Part shown: one piece after another, positions 9,416 to 19,844 of the stretch
Layout of the letters: the number at the start of each line of letters is the position of its first letter
Position numbering within the stretch: position 1 is the first letter of the stretch
Assembly: GCA_963717195.1 (NCBI GenBank)
Contig: CAVQVR010000012.1
Coordinates: forward strand, 372,001 to 436,000
Source of the DNA: JACDAE01 sp963717195
GTDB lineage: Bacteria > Chloroflexota > Ktedonobacteria > Ktedonobacterales > Ktedonobacteraceae
Length of the DNA stretch: 64,000 nucleotides
Direction: 5' to 3'
The notes under the pieces: model-generated
What the model was told of the DNA's origin: nothing
Seen by the model: only the letters and a program-made list of their open reading frames with translations
Database searches by the model: none
Made by a program: the position numbers and the translations under genes

Positions 9416-9577
9416 ATTTTTATTGCCCAATAATCATGGTACATTCATCACAAAAATACATGACGAATGCCCCGTCTTTTCATTACGCAATTGACTTTTT
9501 CGTAGAGGACTACTAAGATTAAGATAATCGCTATAGCGAGAAGTCTAGAATTCGCGCGGGAGCGCAGGAGGCTACTG

Positions 9578-10984
9578 GTGAGTAGATACGACGATCCACG
9601 CTGGTATGAAGAGCAGCATCTCAACGAACCTGCTCCACAGAAGCCAGCGTACGATGACCTGAATCCGGCCTATGAAGCTAACAACAATGCAATTCAGTTG
9701 CCTGATGGCTCTAGACATGTCTACACGCTTCAAGAAGAGCCCCGCTCACACAAGCTCGTCAGACAGATCCTTGTTGGTAGCACCCTCGTCATTATCGCGT
9801 TCCTGGGTGGCTGGTTTAGCCATCAGTACTTCGGAAATACACTGACTCAAAACAGTCAATCGCAAAAATATGAACAAATGTTCCAACAAGCCTGGAATGA
9901 TGTTGACCAGAACTATGTTGATCGTCAAGCAGTGAACTACCAGACTATGTCCTATGCCGCAATCAGTGCCATGCTCTCTTCGCTGCATGATAAAGGGCAT
10001 ACATACTTTCTGACACCGGCTCAGTCAAAGGCATTTGATCAGCAGTACAGCGGCACCTTCGTTGGCATCGGTATCACCCTGAGCCAGAATGCCACCAGCA
10101 AAAAATTCATTATTCAGTCGACAATCGCAGGCTCACCAGCACAAAAAGCGGGTCTGAAGCGCAATGACAGTATTCTCTCAGTGAACGGAGTCAGCACCCA
10201 GGGAAAAACGCTGGACGCCGTAAGTAGCCTCATGGCAGGTAATGCAGGCACAACCGTCACATTGACTATCCAGCACCAGGGTTCTCAGCAGACGCAGACA
10301 TTCCATATTGTACGTGCCGAGATTACAGAGCAGAACGTCATTATGCACTATATCGCACAGGATCATATCGCAGACATTCAAATTGTGCAGTTCGCCAATG
10401 GAGTTTCTAAGCAGCTCAAAGACTCAGTCAACAAAGCAAAAAGTATGGGTGCAACAAAGATTATTCTTGATCTGCGCAATAACGGCGGCGGTGAAGTGCA
10501 AGAGGCGATTAATACGGTCAGCGACTTTGTTAAAAGCGGCAACGTGTACCTGGAAAAAGATAGCAGCGGACATATCTCACCAGTACCCGTCACAGGCAAC
10601 ACCCTTGACACCAAAATTCCTCTCGTGGTGTTGGTGAACGAAAACTCTGCCAGCGCGGCTGAGATCGTTCCCGGTGCACTACAGGCTGATGGACGAGCGA
10701 CTCTTATTGGCGAAAAAACCTTTGGCACGGGTACCGTCATGAACCGTTTCGACCTGTCCGACGGCTCAGTATTATGGATTGGAGTTGAGGAATGGCTGAC
10801 GCCAAAGGGTCAATTTATTCGGAACATTGGGATCAAACCCAACATTGTGGTACCGATACCGACAAATGGAAGTATCCTTTCACCAGACGATGAGAATGAA
10901 CAAAATATGACGCTACAACAGATTATGAATAGTGGAGACACTCAGCTAGCGAGGGCTATTCAATATCTGCAACAGGGGCATTAG
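9578..10984 (+). CDS. S41-family carboxy-terminal processing protease (CtpA-like)
   Basis: The 468-residue protein has a cytoplasmic N terminus of about 60 residues, one transmembrane helix (about 66-84, ILVGSTLVIIAFLGGWF), a PDZ domain (about 150-245, GIGITLS and SPAQKAGLKRNDSILSVNG) and an S41 protease domain. The catalytic serine motif NENSASAAEI and the lysine in GEKTFGTGTV are both present. It should be a membrane-anchored protease that trims or degrades exported proteins from their C termini. The start is GTG at 9578 with GCAGGAGG just upstream. It stands alone, with a terminator before it. Confidence 0.92.
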   Translation: MSRYDDPRWYEEQHLNEPAPQKPAYDDLNPAYEANNNAIQLPDGSRHVYTLQEEPRSHKLVRQILVGSTLVIIAFLGGWFSHQYFGNTLTQNSQSQKYEQMFQQAWNDVDQNYVDRQAVNYQTMSYAAISAMLSSLHDKGHTYFLTPAQSKAFDQQYSGTFVGIGITLSQNATSKKFIIQSTIAGSPAQKAGLKRNDSILSVNGVSTQGKTLDAVSSLMAGNAGTTVTLTIQHQGSQQTQTFHIVRAEITEQNVIMHYIAQDHIADIQIVQFANGVSKQLKDSVNKAKSMGATKIILDLRNNGGGEVQEAINTVSDFVKSGNVYLEKDSSGHISPVPVTGNTLDTKIPLVVLVNENSASAAEIVPGALQADGRATLIGEKTFGTGTVMNRFDLSDGSVLWIGVEEWLTPKGQFIRNIGIKPNIVVPIPTNGSILSPDDENEQNMTLQQIMNSGDTQLARAIQYLQQGH

Positions 10985-11010
10985 AAATGCTATCCGTCTA
11001 TTAGGAAATA

Positions 11011-11045
11011 AGGCGTAGGGGAGCACGCAAGGTGACGCCTCTACG
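11011..11045. repeat. Short dispersed repeat, GCACGCAAGGTGACGCC type
   Basis: GCACGCAAGGTGACGCCTCTAC sits against the 3' end of the HMG-CoA lyase gene and contains its stop codon region. Close copies are at 55714-55734, 61315-61340 (reverse) and 61372-61396. Confidence 0.55.
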
Positions 11046-11961
11046 AGGCAGCAAGCACAGCTTGATAATACTTGCTCGTGGGTACATGTCCAAGGAAAGG
11101 TGCAATAAAACGCGTTGCCGCCACGACCTTGTCCAGGTCTACGCCTGTAGCAATATCCATGCCGTGTAGCATATAGAGCAGGTCTTCTGTAGCAAGGTTG
11201 CCAGCCGCGCCAGGAGCATAGGGGCAACCACCCAATCCCCCTGCTGCCGAATCAATACTACTGATCCCCATCTGTAAAGCCATCAAAACATTGGCGAGAG
11301 CGGTACCACGTGTATCATGAAAATGAACGGCGAGATGCTCAACGGCGAAACCTTGAGAGAGCAATAATCCGAGTACATCGACAATCTGGTTGGGAGTTGC
11401 AACACCAATCGTATCGCCCAGCGAAAGTTCTCCAACACCCATCTCTACTAACGATTGAGCGACCGAGAGCACTTGCTGGGGAGCAACGGATCCTTCATAT
11501 GGGCAACCAAAGACGGTTGAGATATAGCCACGCACCGGAATATTTTCGCGCCGCGCCATCGCTATCACCGAACGGAAGTTCGCCAGGCTTTCAGCGATTG
11601 TAGCATTGATGTTATGACGCGTAAAGCTCTCACTGGCGGCGGTAAAAACGGAAATTGAGCGTACGCCAGCGGCAAGAGCACGTTCCATGCCTTTAAGATT
11701 AGGCACCAGAACGGGATAGTGCGTAGTGGGCAGGCGTAAGAGATTTGTCATTACTTCGCTGGCATCGCTCAGTTGAGGAATAGCACGCGGACTTACAAAC
11801 GATGTAGCTTCAACCACAGGAAGACCAGACTCAGCTAACATCTGGATAAACTGGATTTTCTGGGGCGTAGGCACCTGAACGTGTTCGTTCTGCAAACCAT
11901 CGCGCGGACCGACCTCAACAATGCGCACTGATGTGGGAAATGTTGGAAGCATTGGTGGCAT
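11041..11961 (-). CDS. Hydroxymethylglutaryl-CoA lyase
   Basis: From ATG 11961 the product is 306 residues. It begins SVRIVEVGPRDGLQNE, the DRE-TIM metallolyase signature, and contains GCPYEG, GDTIG and HFHDTRGTALAN for metal binding, then the family-specific GGLGGCPYAPGAAGN with the catalytic cysteine. It cleaves HMG-CoA to acetyl-CoA and acetoacetate, the last step of leucine breakdown. An upstream in-frame extension exists, but GAGGAG 6 nt before 11961 decides the start. The TGA of corC ends one base before this ATG, so translation is probably coupled. Confidence 0.9.
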   Translation of the reverse strand: MPPMLPTFPTSVRIVEVGPRDGLQNEHVQVPTPQKIQFIQMLAESGLPVVEATSFVSPRAIPQLSDASEVMTNLLRLPTTHYPVLVPNLKGMERALAAGVRSISVFTAASESFTRHNINATIAESLANFRSVIAMARRENIPVRGYISTVFGCPYEGSVAPQQVLSVAQSLVEMGVGELSLGDTIGVATPNQIVDVLGLLLSQGFAVEHLAVHFHDTRGTALANVLMALQMGISSIDSAAGGLGGCPYAPGAAGNLATEDLLYMLHGMDIATGVDLDKVVAATRFIAPFLGHVPTSKYYQAVLAAS

Positions 11962-11962
11962 A

Positions 11963-13402
11963 TCAAGCTCCTCTTGAATGAACCTGCTCAGGATCATCAT
12001 CGGTATGCTCATCTCCAGCACGCTCACCAGGAGAGGGCAGGAGGAGGATATCGGTTTTACCACTTTTTAGCAACAATGTTGTCTCCTCTTGCTTGCGTTT
12101 GACGCTGATCTTGGTAATACGTCGACCACGCGTTGCCAGCACGGTAAAGACGAGATCTTCGAATGCCACGGTATCATCAGCAACGGGAATTTTATCGAGT
12201 TGAGCGTAGACAAAACCGCCCAGCGTCTCATAATCCGAATCCTCCAGATGTTTACCCATCATCTCATTAAAATCGTAGATGCTGATTTTGGCATCGAAGA
12301 TATACTCATCGTCGCTGATCTTCTCATAGAGACTCTCCTCGCGATCGTACTCGTCCTTGATGTCGCCAACGATCTCCTCAACCAGATCCTCAATGGTGAC
12401 AAGGCCAGCAACGGAGCCATATTCGTCGACAACGATAACCATATGAACGCGATTCTGCCGAATCTCGCGCAGCAGGTCGTCAAGCTTTTTCGTTTCAGGC
12501 ACGAAATACGCCGAACGGACGAGATCACGAATCTGCACGCTATCATGGTCATCGCGCAACTGTTTGAGCAGATCTTTTGTGTAAAGCACACCAATGATCT
12601 CATCGACACCAACTTCTGCTTCATACACAGGAATACGTGAGAATCCACCTTGCAAAGCCAGATCGACGGCCTCCGTTACTTTTACGTCGCTTGCTAGAGT
12701 GATCATATCTATACGTGGCACCATCACTTCACGTGCGGTTGTGTCGGCGAACTCGAAGATGCTATGAATCATCTCTGTCTCTTCCTCTTCGAGCACGCCC
12801 TCCTCTTCACCAACCGTCACCAGGAGGCGCAATTCCTCTTCGGTCACAAATGGGCCTCTGTGCTTAATCTGCCCTCCCATCATGCGTACAAAGAAGGAGG
12901 TAATAACGCTGAGGGAGCGTACTAAAGGATGCAACAGCCAGGCAGCGACACGAACGGGTTTAACCAGGGCACACGCCCAACGTAAAGGACTTTGCACAGC
13001 CGCAGTTTTAGGAGTAATCTCGCAGAAGATCAGAACAATAAAGGAGATCAAGATAGTTGCGAGCAGATCACCCCAGGTCGCGGAGAAGCGCAGGGCCAGA
13101 ACCGTTGCCATACTGGAAGCCACAATGACGGCAACACTATTGACGACCAGGATCGTCGAGAGGAAGGTATTTGGTTCGGAGAGCAGCTTTTCAATCTGGG
13201 CAGCAAGTGGATCGCCTTCCTCCACCAGATTTTTCAGCTTAATACGGCTTACAGAAGTAAGAGCCGTTTCAGCAGCTGAGGCAATGCCACAAAGAATTAA
13301 AGTTCCAATCAGAACGGCGAGTTGCAGCCATGCTGCCGCATCAAATTGCGGAAGGTGCACGTCAACGCCGACGGCTATACTTGCTAAGCCAGGGCCGTCC
13401 AT
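11963..13402 (-). CDS. CorC/HlyC-family membrane protein (CNNM, CBS pair)
   Basis: The 479-residue protein has an N-terminal DUF21/CNNM membrane domain with several hydrophobic helices and the small AAETALTSVSRIKLKNL motif, then two CBS domains (about 205-330, VMVPRIDMITL and VIVVDEYGSVAGLVTIEDLVEEIVGDI), and a C-terminal CorC_HlyC transporter-associated domain (about 350-435). The family is linked to magnesium and cobalt efflux, and CBS domains usually bind adenine nucleotides. AAGGAG precedes ATG 13402. It lies 9 bp after glmU and is coupled to the lyase gene, in one leftward operon. Confidence 0.9.
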   Translation of the reverse strand: MDGPGLASIAVGVDVHLPQFDAAAWLQLAVLIGTLILCGIASAAETALTSVSRIKLKNLVEEGDPLAAQIEKLLSEPNTFLSTILVVNSVAVIVASSMATVLALRFSATWGDLLATILISFIVLIFCEITPKTAAVQSPLRWACALVKPVRVAAWLLHPLVRSLSVITSFFVRMMGGQIKHRGPFVTEEELRLLVTVGEEEGVLEEEETEMIHSIFEFADTTAREVMVPRIDMITLASDVKVTEAVDLALQGGFSRIPVYEAEVGVDEIIGVLYTKDLLKQLRDDHDSVQIRDLVRSAYFVPETKKLDDLLREIRQNRVHMVIVVDEYGSVAGLVTIEDLVEEIVGDIKDEYDREESLYEKISDDEYIFDAKISIYDFNEMMGKHLEDSDYETLGGFVYAQLDKIPVADDTVAFEDLVFTVLATRGRRITKISVKRKQEETTLLLKSGKTDILLLPSPGERAGDEHTDDDPEQVHSRGA

Positions 13403-13411
13403 AGAAGCAAT

Positions 13412-14847
13412 TTACTCCTTCTCGTCCTTGCCCTGCTCAACCGGAGAGGCATCCTGAGTATTCAGCATGCGTAACAGGTGAGCGGGAACTCCAACAACCA
13501 GTGCATCAGCAGGAACATCTCTATTCACGACAGCGCCAGAGCCAGTATAGGCACGAGCGCCAACAGTAATGGGTGCGATAAGAACAGTATCAACACCAAT
13601 AGAAGCTCCAGCACCAATCATTGTACGATGTTTCTGTTTACCATCATAGTTAGCGGTAACGGCCCCCGCACCAATATTGACGCGCTCGCCAACCGCAGCA
13701 TCGCCCATGTAGCTAAAATGGTGCATATCCGTTTCTGCGCCAATATATGAGTTTTGATCTCGCCAAAGTTGCCCACATGGACACCACGCGCAAGGTGAGC
13801 ACCAGGACGACAGTGACTGTAGGGTCCCATGCTTACATCTTCTTCAAGAATGCTCTCTTCCAGGACCGAATTGCGCACTACGCAACGATCAGCCAGCACA
13901 GATTGATAGATTGTTGTTGCGGGACCAAGAATGCAATCAGCGCCGATAGTTGTCTTCCCTGTAATTATAGTACCTGGGAGAATGACAGTATCAATGCCTA
14001 TCTGTACCTCGTCATCAATATATGTCGTCGCAGGATCAATAATGGTGACGCCCGCATACATGTGATGCTCCAGAGTGCGACGACGCAGCAATTGTTCCGC
14101 CTCGGCCAGTTGTACACGATTATTGATCCCAATTGTCTCATCCAGGGTACCGCAGACAGTGGCGATGGTGCGCTCCTCGGCTGCTGCGATAGCAACCAGG
14201 TCGGTCAGGTAATATTCACCGGAAGCGTTACGGGGCAAATTCTGCAAGATGGGCCAGAGCCAGGCACGATCAAAGCAATAGACGCCAGAATTGACTTCTT
14301 TGATCCGCAACTGCTCCTCGCTTGCACGCTTCACTTCAACGATCTCGCGTACACGACCACTACTATCGCGCACCACGCGTCCATAATCGGAAGGTGGTTC
14401 TGTATATGCGGTTAAAAAGGTCAGCGTTGCACGACGTGTCAGGTGTTCGACCAGAACCTGAGCGAGGATCTCGCTACGGATCAGAGGCGTGTCACCATAA
14501 CAGACTAGAACCGTTTGTGGGAGAGGGGCAAGGGTATCAATAACGGGCTGAGCGGCCAGCACGGCATGGCCAGTCCCCAGTTGTTCTTGCTGAAGGGCAT
14601 ACAGACATTGCTCACCAAAGATTGCCTCTATCTGTGCGGCTTCGTGACCAAGTACAACGATGGGGCGATGAGTCGAGATGGAAGCATCAAACGCTGCAAG
14701 GGAAGAAGTCGAGGGGATACCTTCAATTGCTTTAAGGACATGCCCTAGAAGAGGCATGCCAGCCAGCGAGTGGAGTACCTTTGGCAATTTTGAGCGCATC
14801 CGTGTGCCTTTACCTGCTGCAAGGACTACGGTGGCGTATGTATTCAT
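13412..14847 (-). CDS. glmU: GlmU, bifunctional UDP-GlcNAc pyrophosphorylase/acetyltransferase (frameshifted)
   Basis: The N-terminal pyrophosphorylase begins MNTYATVVLAAGKGTRMRSKLPKVLH, and the C-terminal left-handed helix carries the hexapeptide repeats and the acetyltransferase signature VNIGAGAVTANYDG. The frame breaks at 13752-13755, where the coding strand has four A; five A would join GNFGEIK to SYIGAETDMHHFSYMGDAAVG and restore a normal-length enzyme. Since GlmU makes the cell-wall precursor UDP-GlcNAc and is usually essential, a sequencing error is more likely than loss. The start at 14847 is chosen because translation further upstream would run into tRNA-Gln; no good ribosome binding site is visible. 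Confidence 0.88.
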
Positions 14848-14947
14848 AATAGGATAAAAACCCTTTTTTTGTTGTCTCTCTATCCGGGGATATGGAGTAC
14901 AAAATGAGAATAATTCCTCTATCAGCACCTCGTATGCAAATAAATGG

Positions 14948-15019
14948 CTCGGGTGCCAGGATTCGAACCTGGGAATAACGGTTCCAAAGACCGCCGCCTT
15001 ACCGCTTGGCCACACCCGA
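14948..15019 (-). tRNA. tRNA-Gln (anticodon TTG)
   Basis: On the minus strand the acceptor TCGGGTG pairs with CACCCGA, the anticodon stem GCGGT/ACCGT closes the loop CTTTGGA, and the T arm is CCAGG-TTCGAAT-CCTGG. The anticodon TTG reads CAA/CAG glutamine codons. CCA is not encoded. It lies about 100 bp upstream of glmU in the same direction. Confidence 0.95.
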
Positions 15020-15112
15020 TTATCAATCAGCTTACAGAACCGCAAGCACGTCGTGATTATATCATGCTACAAGGGGTTTGGCAAGATACCAAAAGTTACT
15101 ACCAACATCAAT

Positions 15113-15273
15113 CAGGGCCTGTGAATTCTCGTTTTTCTCTGCGTTTTGGCCCGCTGCGCGGGCCTTTTTGGGTTTTTTATGGTGTGTTTTTCGGGTGATG
15201 CCCGAAAAACACACCATAAAAAACGTTTGCGAGCGCCGCAGGCGCGAGGAGAGCGGAAAATTCACAAGCCCTG
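15113..15273. mobile_element. MITE-like element, copy 2, with 10-bp target duplication
   Basis: The 161-bp element has terminal inverted repeats CAGGGCCTGTGAATT and AATTCACAAGCCCTG. It is flanked by the perfect direct repeat CAACATCAAT (15103-15112 and 15274-15283). Inside is a GC hairpin (GGCCCGC/GCGGGCC) and a perfect 23-bp stem (15173-15195 with 15201-15223). It encodes no protein, so it would need a transposase supplied elsewhere. Confidence 0.92.
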
Positions 15274-15386
15274 CAACATCAATCCATTTGGGCACAAGAG
15301 TATCATAAATTTTAGAGAGCCTGTTACAAATAATCGCATTCTCAATTGGCATATGTCTTGTTCAACGCCCCTGAGGAGGTATAAGC

Positions 15387-17088
15387 ATGAAGGGAAAACA
15401 GCTATCGCGCATACCGTCCTTCATTGTGCTTTTATGCTTTCTTACTCTATCACTGGCAGCCTGTAACGGTGTAGCGAACTATGAACATAGCAATCAGCCA
15501 GCACCCGCTAGCCAGCAGATTTTACGTTTACCCATAGGCTCAACAGATTTCACTACGCTTGATCCCGCACTTGTACAGGAAGCAGGGGACGTTGAAGCCA
15601 TCCAGACACTTTTTACTGGACTGGTGCAGTTCAACGATCAAGGTCTTATCAAGGATCAACTTGCAACCTCGCATTCTGTATCACCTGATGGCTTAACCTA
15701 TACCTTCACACTGCGACCCAACTTGAAATTTAGCGACGGTACTCCTCTCACCGCTCAAGACGTTGCCTATAGCATCAATCGTACGTTGTTACCCGTCACG
15801 CAGTCGCCCGTTACGAGCTATTTGAACCTGATCAAGGACTATGATAAAATCACAGAGTGGGCAGATTCCGACAGTGATAGGGGATAGCCTTCTCGTCAAC
15901 AATCCAAACACTATTGCGATTGTACTCAAAAAGCCTGAGGTCTATTTTTTACAGACGTTAGCATACCCTACTTCTTACGTCGTTGAGCGCAAGTTAATCG
16001 ATCGCTATGGAAAAAGCTGGACGGATCATCTCACGGAAGGAGGTGGGGCGGGACCGTTCAAAACTGCAAGTTACAGCCATACTCTTGGACTGGAGGTTGT
16101 ACCCAATTCATTCTACTATGGTCACCAGCCCAGACTCAAAAAGATCGAGTTTTCCATCTCCGGTGACGTAAATACGACCTATCAGGCCTATTTGAGTAAC
16201 CAGTATGACCAGACCGGTATCCCTATCGCTAAATTGGATTATGCGAAAACACGCTCGGATTACACCCACGCTCCTGCCCTGGCTCTCAGTATGATTCAGC
16301 TCAACTATACACTAAAGCCATTCGACACATTGAAAATTCGCCAGGCGTTCGATGTCGCCCTCAACCGAAACCTGATCACTGAATATCTCTTGAGAGGCAT
16401 GGTCACGCCAACACACCGCTATATTCCAGCCGGCATGTATGGAGCCAACCTACAGGAGGTCGCAGGACCAGACGGAACAACAGGCACAGGTGGAGATAGA
16501 GCAAAAGCGAAAGAGCTACTTCAACAGGGCCTCCAGGATGGCGGATACAAAAGTATCAACAATTTGCCTCTTATCACGCTCTCGACCACAAATACGCTCA
16601 GTTCACTGCAGATGGCAAATGTACTGGTGAATCAATGGGAAAGTATTCTCGGGGTCACCGTCCATATCAATCCTATCGATCCTAACCTGTATGATCAAAC
16701 CTACGGAACTGGAAATCTCCAGGCATGGACCTATGCCTGGCAGGCAGACTATCCTGACCCGCATGACTGGCTGGCCATCTTCTTTGGCAAAGGTGAGAGC
16801 TATAACGCAATGCATTACGGGCAGAATTCGTCTCCCATGGCACACGAACAGCAGCTCATACAGCAGGAAATAGTACAGGCCGATTTAATCCAGAATCCCG
16901 TTTTGCGTGGCAGGCTCTATAATGAGATCGAAGAGAAGCTGGCAAACGAAACTGCATGGATTCCGCTATACCAGTCCTCCTACAACTACCTGCAAAATCC
17001 TGCTGTCCACGGTCTGGTGAATAATTCCCTAGGCATCATCGATCCTGAGGATTGGGGCTCTATCTACATGCTTCAGTTTCAATCCTAG
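15387..17088 (+). CDS. Oligopeptide ABC transporter substrate-binding lipoprotein (frameshifted)
   Basis: The N terminus has a lipoprotein signal (SLAAC, lipid cysteine near residue 29) and the family-5 solute-binding fold begins at LDPALVQEAGDVEAIQTLFTGL. Motifs VSPDGLTYTFTLRPNLKFSDGTPL and GAGPFKTASYS are typical of OppA/DppA proteins. The frame breaks near 15855-15865; removing one base joins DYDKIT to SGQIPTVIGD and restores a protein of about 566 residues. GAGGAGG precedes the ATG. Two permease genes follow, so this is the binding protein of a peptide (or nickel-type) importer. No ATPase genes follow in the window. Confidence 0.88.
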
Positions 17089-17191
17089 CAAGGAAGTTGA
17101 GAAAGAACAAGCCACCTGCTGCATATAGAAAGTATATTACAGCATGAAACTCTAAAAAGCAAGTAAAATACATCGAGTAGGAGAAAATACC

Positions 17192-18151
17192 ATGTTGCAA
17201 TTTCTTCTTAAGAGGCTTATCGGTTTCTTCTTTGTGCTGCTGGGCGTCTCCTTTATCACCTTCATCATCGGGTATCTGTCTCCAATTGATCCGATTCGCC
17301 AGCTTATGGGTCAAAATTATACCTATCAGGGATGGCTACAGTTACGTCATGCTTATGGACTGGATCTGCCCTGGTACCAGCAATACTACAATTTCCTGCT
17401 GCGCTTTATCCATTTCGACCTTGGACGCTCGATACACTATCAGAATCGCTCTGTCTGGGACATTCTCAAAGAAGGTGTGCCCATCTCAGCAGAACTCAGT
17501 AGTTGGGGGTTGCTCCTGATGCTCTTTCTGGGCATCCCAGCCGGTGTCCTTTCAGCCGTCAAGGCCAACAGTTGGGTTGATGGCACTACGATGGTCACCG
17601 CCCTGGTCTTCTATGCGCTACCAGGATTTATCATCGCTGTTTTCGCACAAGTGATCATCGTCTGGTGCAATATCCATGTCGGCACCAACTGGCCTGTCGC
17701 GAATTGGGGCACCCCCTGGCACTATTCCTGGAGCGATATTCAGTTTAAACTGGTGCCCATCCTGGTCTATGCAGCCGCTGGCTATGCCTACTTTGCACGC
17801 CTCACACGTACCAGCATGCTTGAAGTCCTCAATCAGGACTATGTACGCACAGCCCGTGCAAAAGGGCTGGCTGAACGCAGCGTTATCTACAAACATGCAT
17901 TACGCAATGCGCTCATTCCGCTGATCACCTCGATCAGTCTCTCCGTTGGTCTGCTCATAGTGGGCGCACTCTTCATCGAACGAATCTTTAACATCCAGGG
18001 CATCGCCCATATCACGATTGATGCAGTCAGCCAGGGAGACTTCCCCATCATTCAAGCAACAACGCTACTGGCCGCGCTCGGTATCCTCCTGGGCAATATG
18101 CTGGCTGACATTCTCTATACGCTCGTTGATCCACGCATCCGGCTCACATAA
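17192..18151 (+). CDS. Peptide ABC transporter permease, DppB-like
   Basis: The 319-residue membrane protein begins MLQFLLKRLIGFFFVLLGVSFITF, the N-terminal helix typical of DppB/OppB, and has about six transmembrane segments. The ATPase-contact EAA-type loop is recognisable as RTARAKGLAERSVIYKHALRNALIPLIT. It forms one half of the membrane channel. AGGAG precedes the ATG. It lies about 100 bp after the binding-protein gene and 13 bp before the second permease. Confidence 0.93.
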   Translation: MLQFLLKRLIGFFFVLLGVSFITFIIGYLSPIDPIRQLMGQNYTYQGWLQLRHAYGLDLPWYQQYYNFLLRFIHFDLGRSIHYQNRSVWDILKEGVPISAELSSWGLLLMLFLGIPAGVLSAVKANSWVDGTTMVTALVFYALPGFIIAVFAQVIIVWCNIHVGTNWPVANWGTPWHYSWSDIQFKLVPILVYAAAGYAYFARLTRTSMLEVLNQDYVRTARAKGLAERSVIYKHALRNALIPLITSISLSVGLLIVGALFIERIFNIQGIAHITIDAVSQGDFPIIQATTLLAALGILLGNMLADILYTLVDPRIRLT

Positions 18152-18164
18152 GGAGAAATATTTC

Positions 18165-19253
18165 ATGGCTACGAACAAAGGCAGATTTGCACGCACAACA
18201 GCGGAAGTGAGCAGTGCAACCAATCCCACACCAACAACGTCACTCGTATTGGATGCTCCTGATGCACTGGATACGCGCTCATCAGGAAGCGCTCAGAAGC
18301 CAATTTCTCCTTTTCAACGTGCTCTCAGGTTACTTCTTCATGATAGGCGAGCGATCTTCGGCCTGGGCGTCCTTTTCTTGTTTGTCGCTATCGCCATCAT
18401 TGGGCCACCAATCTACCTGCACATAGGCGGCACCTATCCCAGCGACCTGGCCGGACCAATCGGACCGAGCGTTTATCACCAGTACGCCCACAATGAGCTT
18501 TCGCAACAGGACGAATTACCCTCAGCCCGCTACTGGCTGGGCACAGACAGCGTTGGACGCGATATCCTGGCACGCCTGATGCAAGGATTGCTTATCTCAT
18601 TGATCGTCGCGGTGACCGTTGAAATCGTAAACGTCACTCTGGGGATCATAATCGGCGTGCTGGCAGGCTATTTCGGCGGCTGGATCGACTTCTTGCTTGC
18701 ACGCTTTACCGACCTGATGTTTGCCTTCCCGTCGCTACTGTTCGTCATTCTGCTCGTCGGCGTTTTTGGCAATTCAGCCAGCACAATTTTCAATAAAGTG
18801 CCCCTCTTCGGCGACCCTGGGAATGCACGCCTGCTGGTTGTCTCTATCGGATTGGCCTTTACGAGCTGGCCTATGATGGCACGCTACGTCCGTGGCCAGA
18901 CGCTCCAGATTAAAGAAGCACAATTCATCGAAGCCTCCCAGTCGTGCGGCACAAATACCACACGCCTGATTATCAGACACATTGTTCCTCATCTCCTGAG
19001 CATCATATTCATTGCTTCAACCCTCGACATTGCAGGAACGATTACCAGTGAAGCGGGTATCAGCCTGCTCGGACTGGGCGTCTCCGATCCCGGTTCAAGC
19101 CTGGGTTTAATGATTGCTGAAAGCCTCGACCTCGCCGATTCCCACCCCTGGGAGGTGCTGGTGCCGACGCTGGCCCTGACATGTATCGTGCTGGCCTTCT
19201 CGTTCCTGGGTGATAGTTTGCGCGACGCCTTTGATCCACGAAGCAAACGATAG
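18165..19253 (+). CDS. Peptide ABC transporter permease, DppC-like
   Basis: The 362-residue product has an N-terminal cytoplasmic extension of about 60 residues, a first helix (FGLGVLFLFVAIAIIGPPIYL), a periplasmic segment containing LGTDSVGRDILARLMQG, and five further helices. The EAA loop is IKEAQFIEASQSCGTNTTRLIIRHIVPHL. This is the DppC/OppC partner of the upstream permease. The frame stays open upstream, but AAGGAGAAATATTTC directly before ATG 18165 fixes the start. Confidence 0.93.
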   Translation: MATNKGRFARTTAEVSSATNPTPTTSLVLDAPDALDTRSSGSAQKPISPFQRALRLLLHDRRAIFGLGVLFLFVAIAIIGPPIYLHIGGTYPSDLAGPIGPSVYHQYAHNELSQQDELPSARYWLGTDSVGRDILARLMQGLLISLIVAVTVEIVNVTLGIIIGVLAGYFGGWIDFLLARFTDLMFAFPSLLFVILLVGVFGNSASTIFNKVPLFGDPGNARLLVVSIGLAFTSWPMMARYVRGQTLQIKEAQFIEASQSCGTNTTRLIIRHIVPHLLSIIFIASTLDIAGTITSEAGISLLGLGVSDPGSSLGLMIAESLDLADSHPWEVLVPTLALTCIVLAFSFLGDSLRDAFDPRSKR

Positions 19254-19427
19254 AAGAAACGTCAAAGACCGACAATTTAAAAATGGGGGATACGGAGATT
19301 GCTTTCCATATCTCCCATCGATGTGGTATACAGGAATACACACTCTGTATACCTTCTTTTGTCGCAGTGGATCTGTTTGAAATTGCATAGAAAGAACAAG
19401 TTGCTTCGAGGAGTCAGTGCAAACGAC

Positions 19428-19844
19428 ATGACAAAGGACTATGGCCAACGTGATATTCTTGATAAACTGGGTATCAAAGCAGGGGACACTCTGGCGTTTG
19501 AGAATCTCTCACTAGACGATCCTTTCGTTCAACGTGCACTGGAGAGAGTTGTTCGCCCTCCTGCCACGAAAGATGAGCAAGTAGACATAGTACTGGCACT
19601 CATAGATAACATCATAGAAGCAGTCGGAGTTATGCAACACTGGCGACCACGCTTACATCCAGCCGGCGGTATCTGGCTCCTTACCTATAAACGCGGCAAA
19701 CCTGGTTATATCGATCAGCGAGAATTAATTGCCCTTGGTCCAGAGGTGGAAATGGTAGACAACAAGATCTGCTCGGTCTCCGAGGAAATCAGCGCTCTAC
19801 GTTTTGTGATCAGGAAAAGAGATCGGCCCTCTAGCAAGAGCTAG
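19428..19844 (+). CDS. DUF3052-like protein
   Basis: The 138-residue soluble protein matches my recollection of DUF3052: DILDKLGIKAGDTLAFEN near the start, a central DIVLALI segment, then LHPAGGIWLLTYKRGKPGYI and the C-terminal KICSVSEEISALRFVIRKRDR. The family has no assigned function. GAGGAG lies 14 nt before ATG 19428, a rather long spacing. Its stop overlaps the stop of the convergent hemolysin III-like gene in the shared CTAG. Confidence 0.75.
   Translation: MTKDYGQRDILDKLGIKAGDTLAFENLSLDDPFVQRALERVVRPPATKDEQVDIVLALIDNIIEAVGVMQHWRPRLHPAGGIWLLTYKRGKPGYIDQRELIALGPEVEMVDNKICSVSEEISALRFVIRKRDRPSSKS

Noticed and set aside
12089..12640. Long rightward open frame opposite corC
   Set aside because: It lies wholly inside a well-supported gene on the other strand, has no ribosome binding site and no domain.
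13747..14415. Long rightward open frame opposite glmU
   Set aside because: It is a shadow of the GlmU coding strand with low-complexity composition and no recognisable motif.
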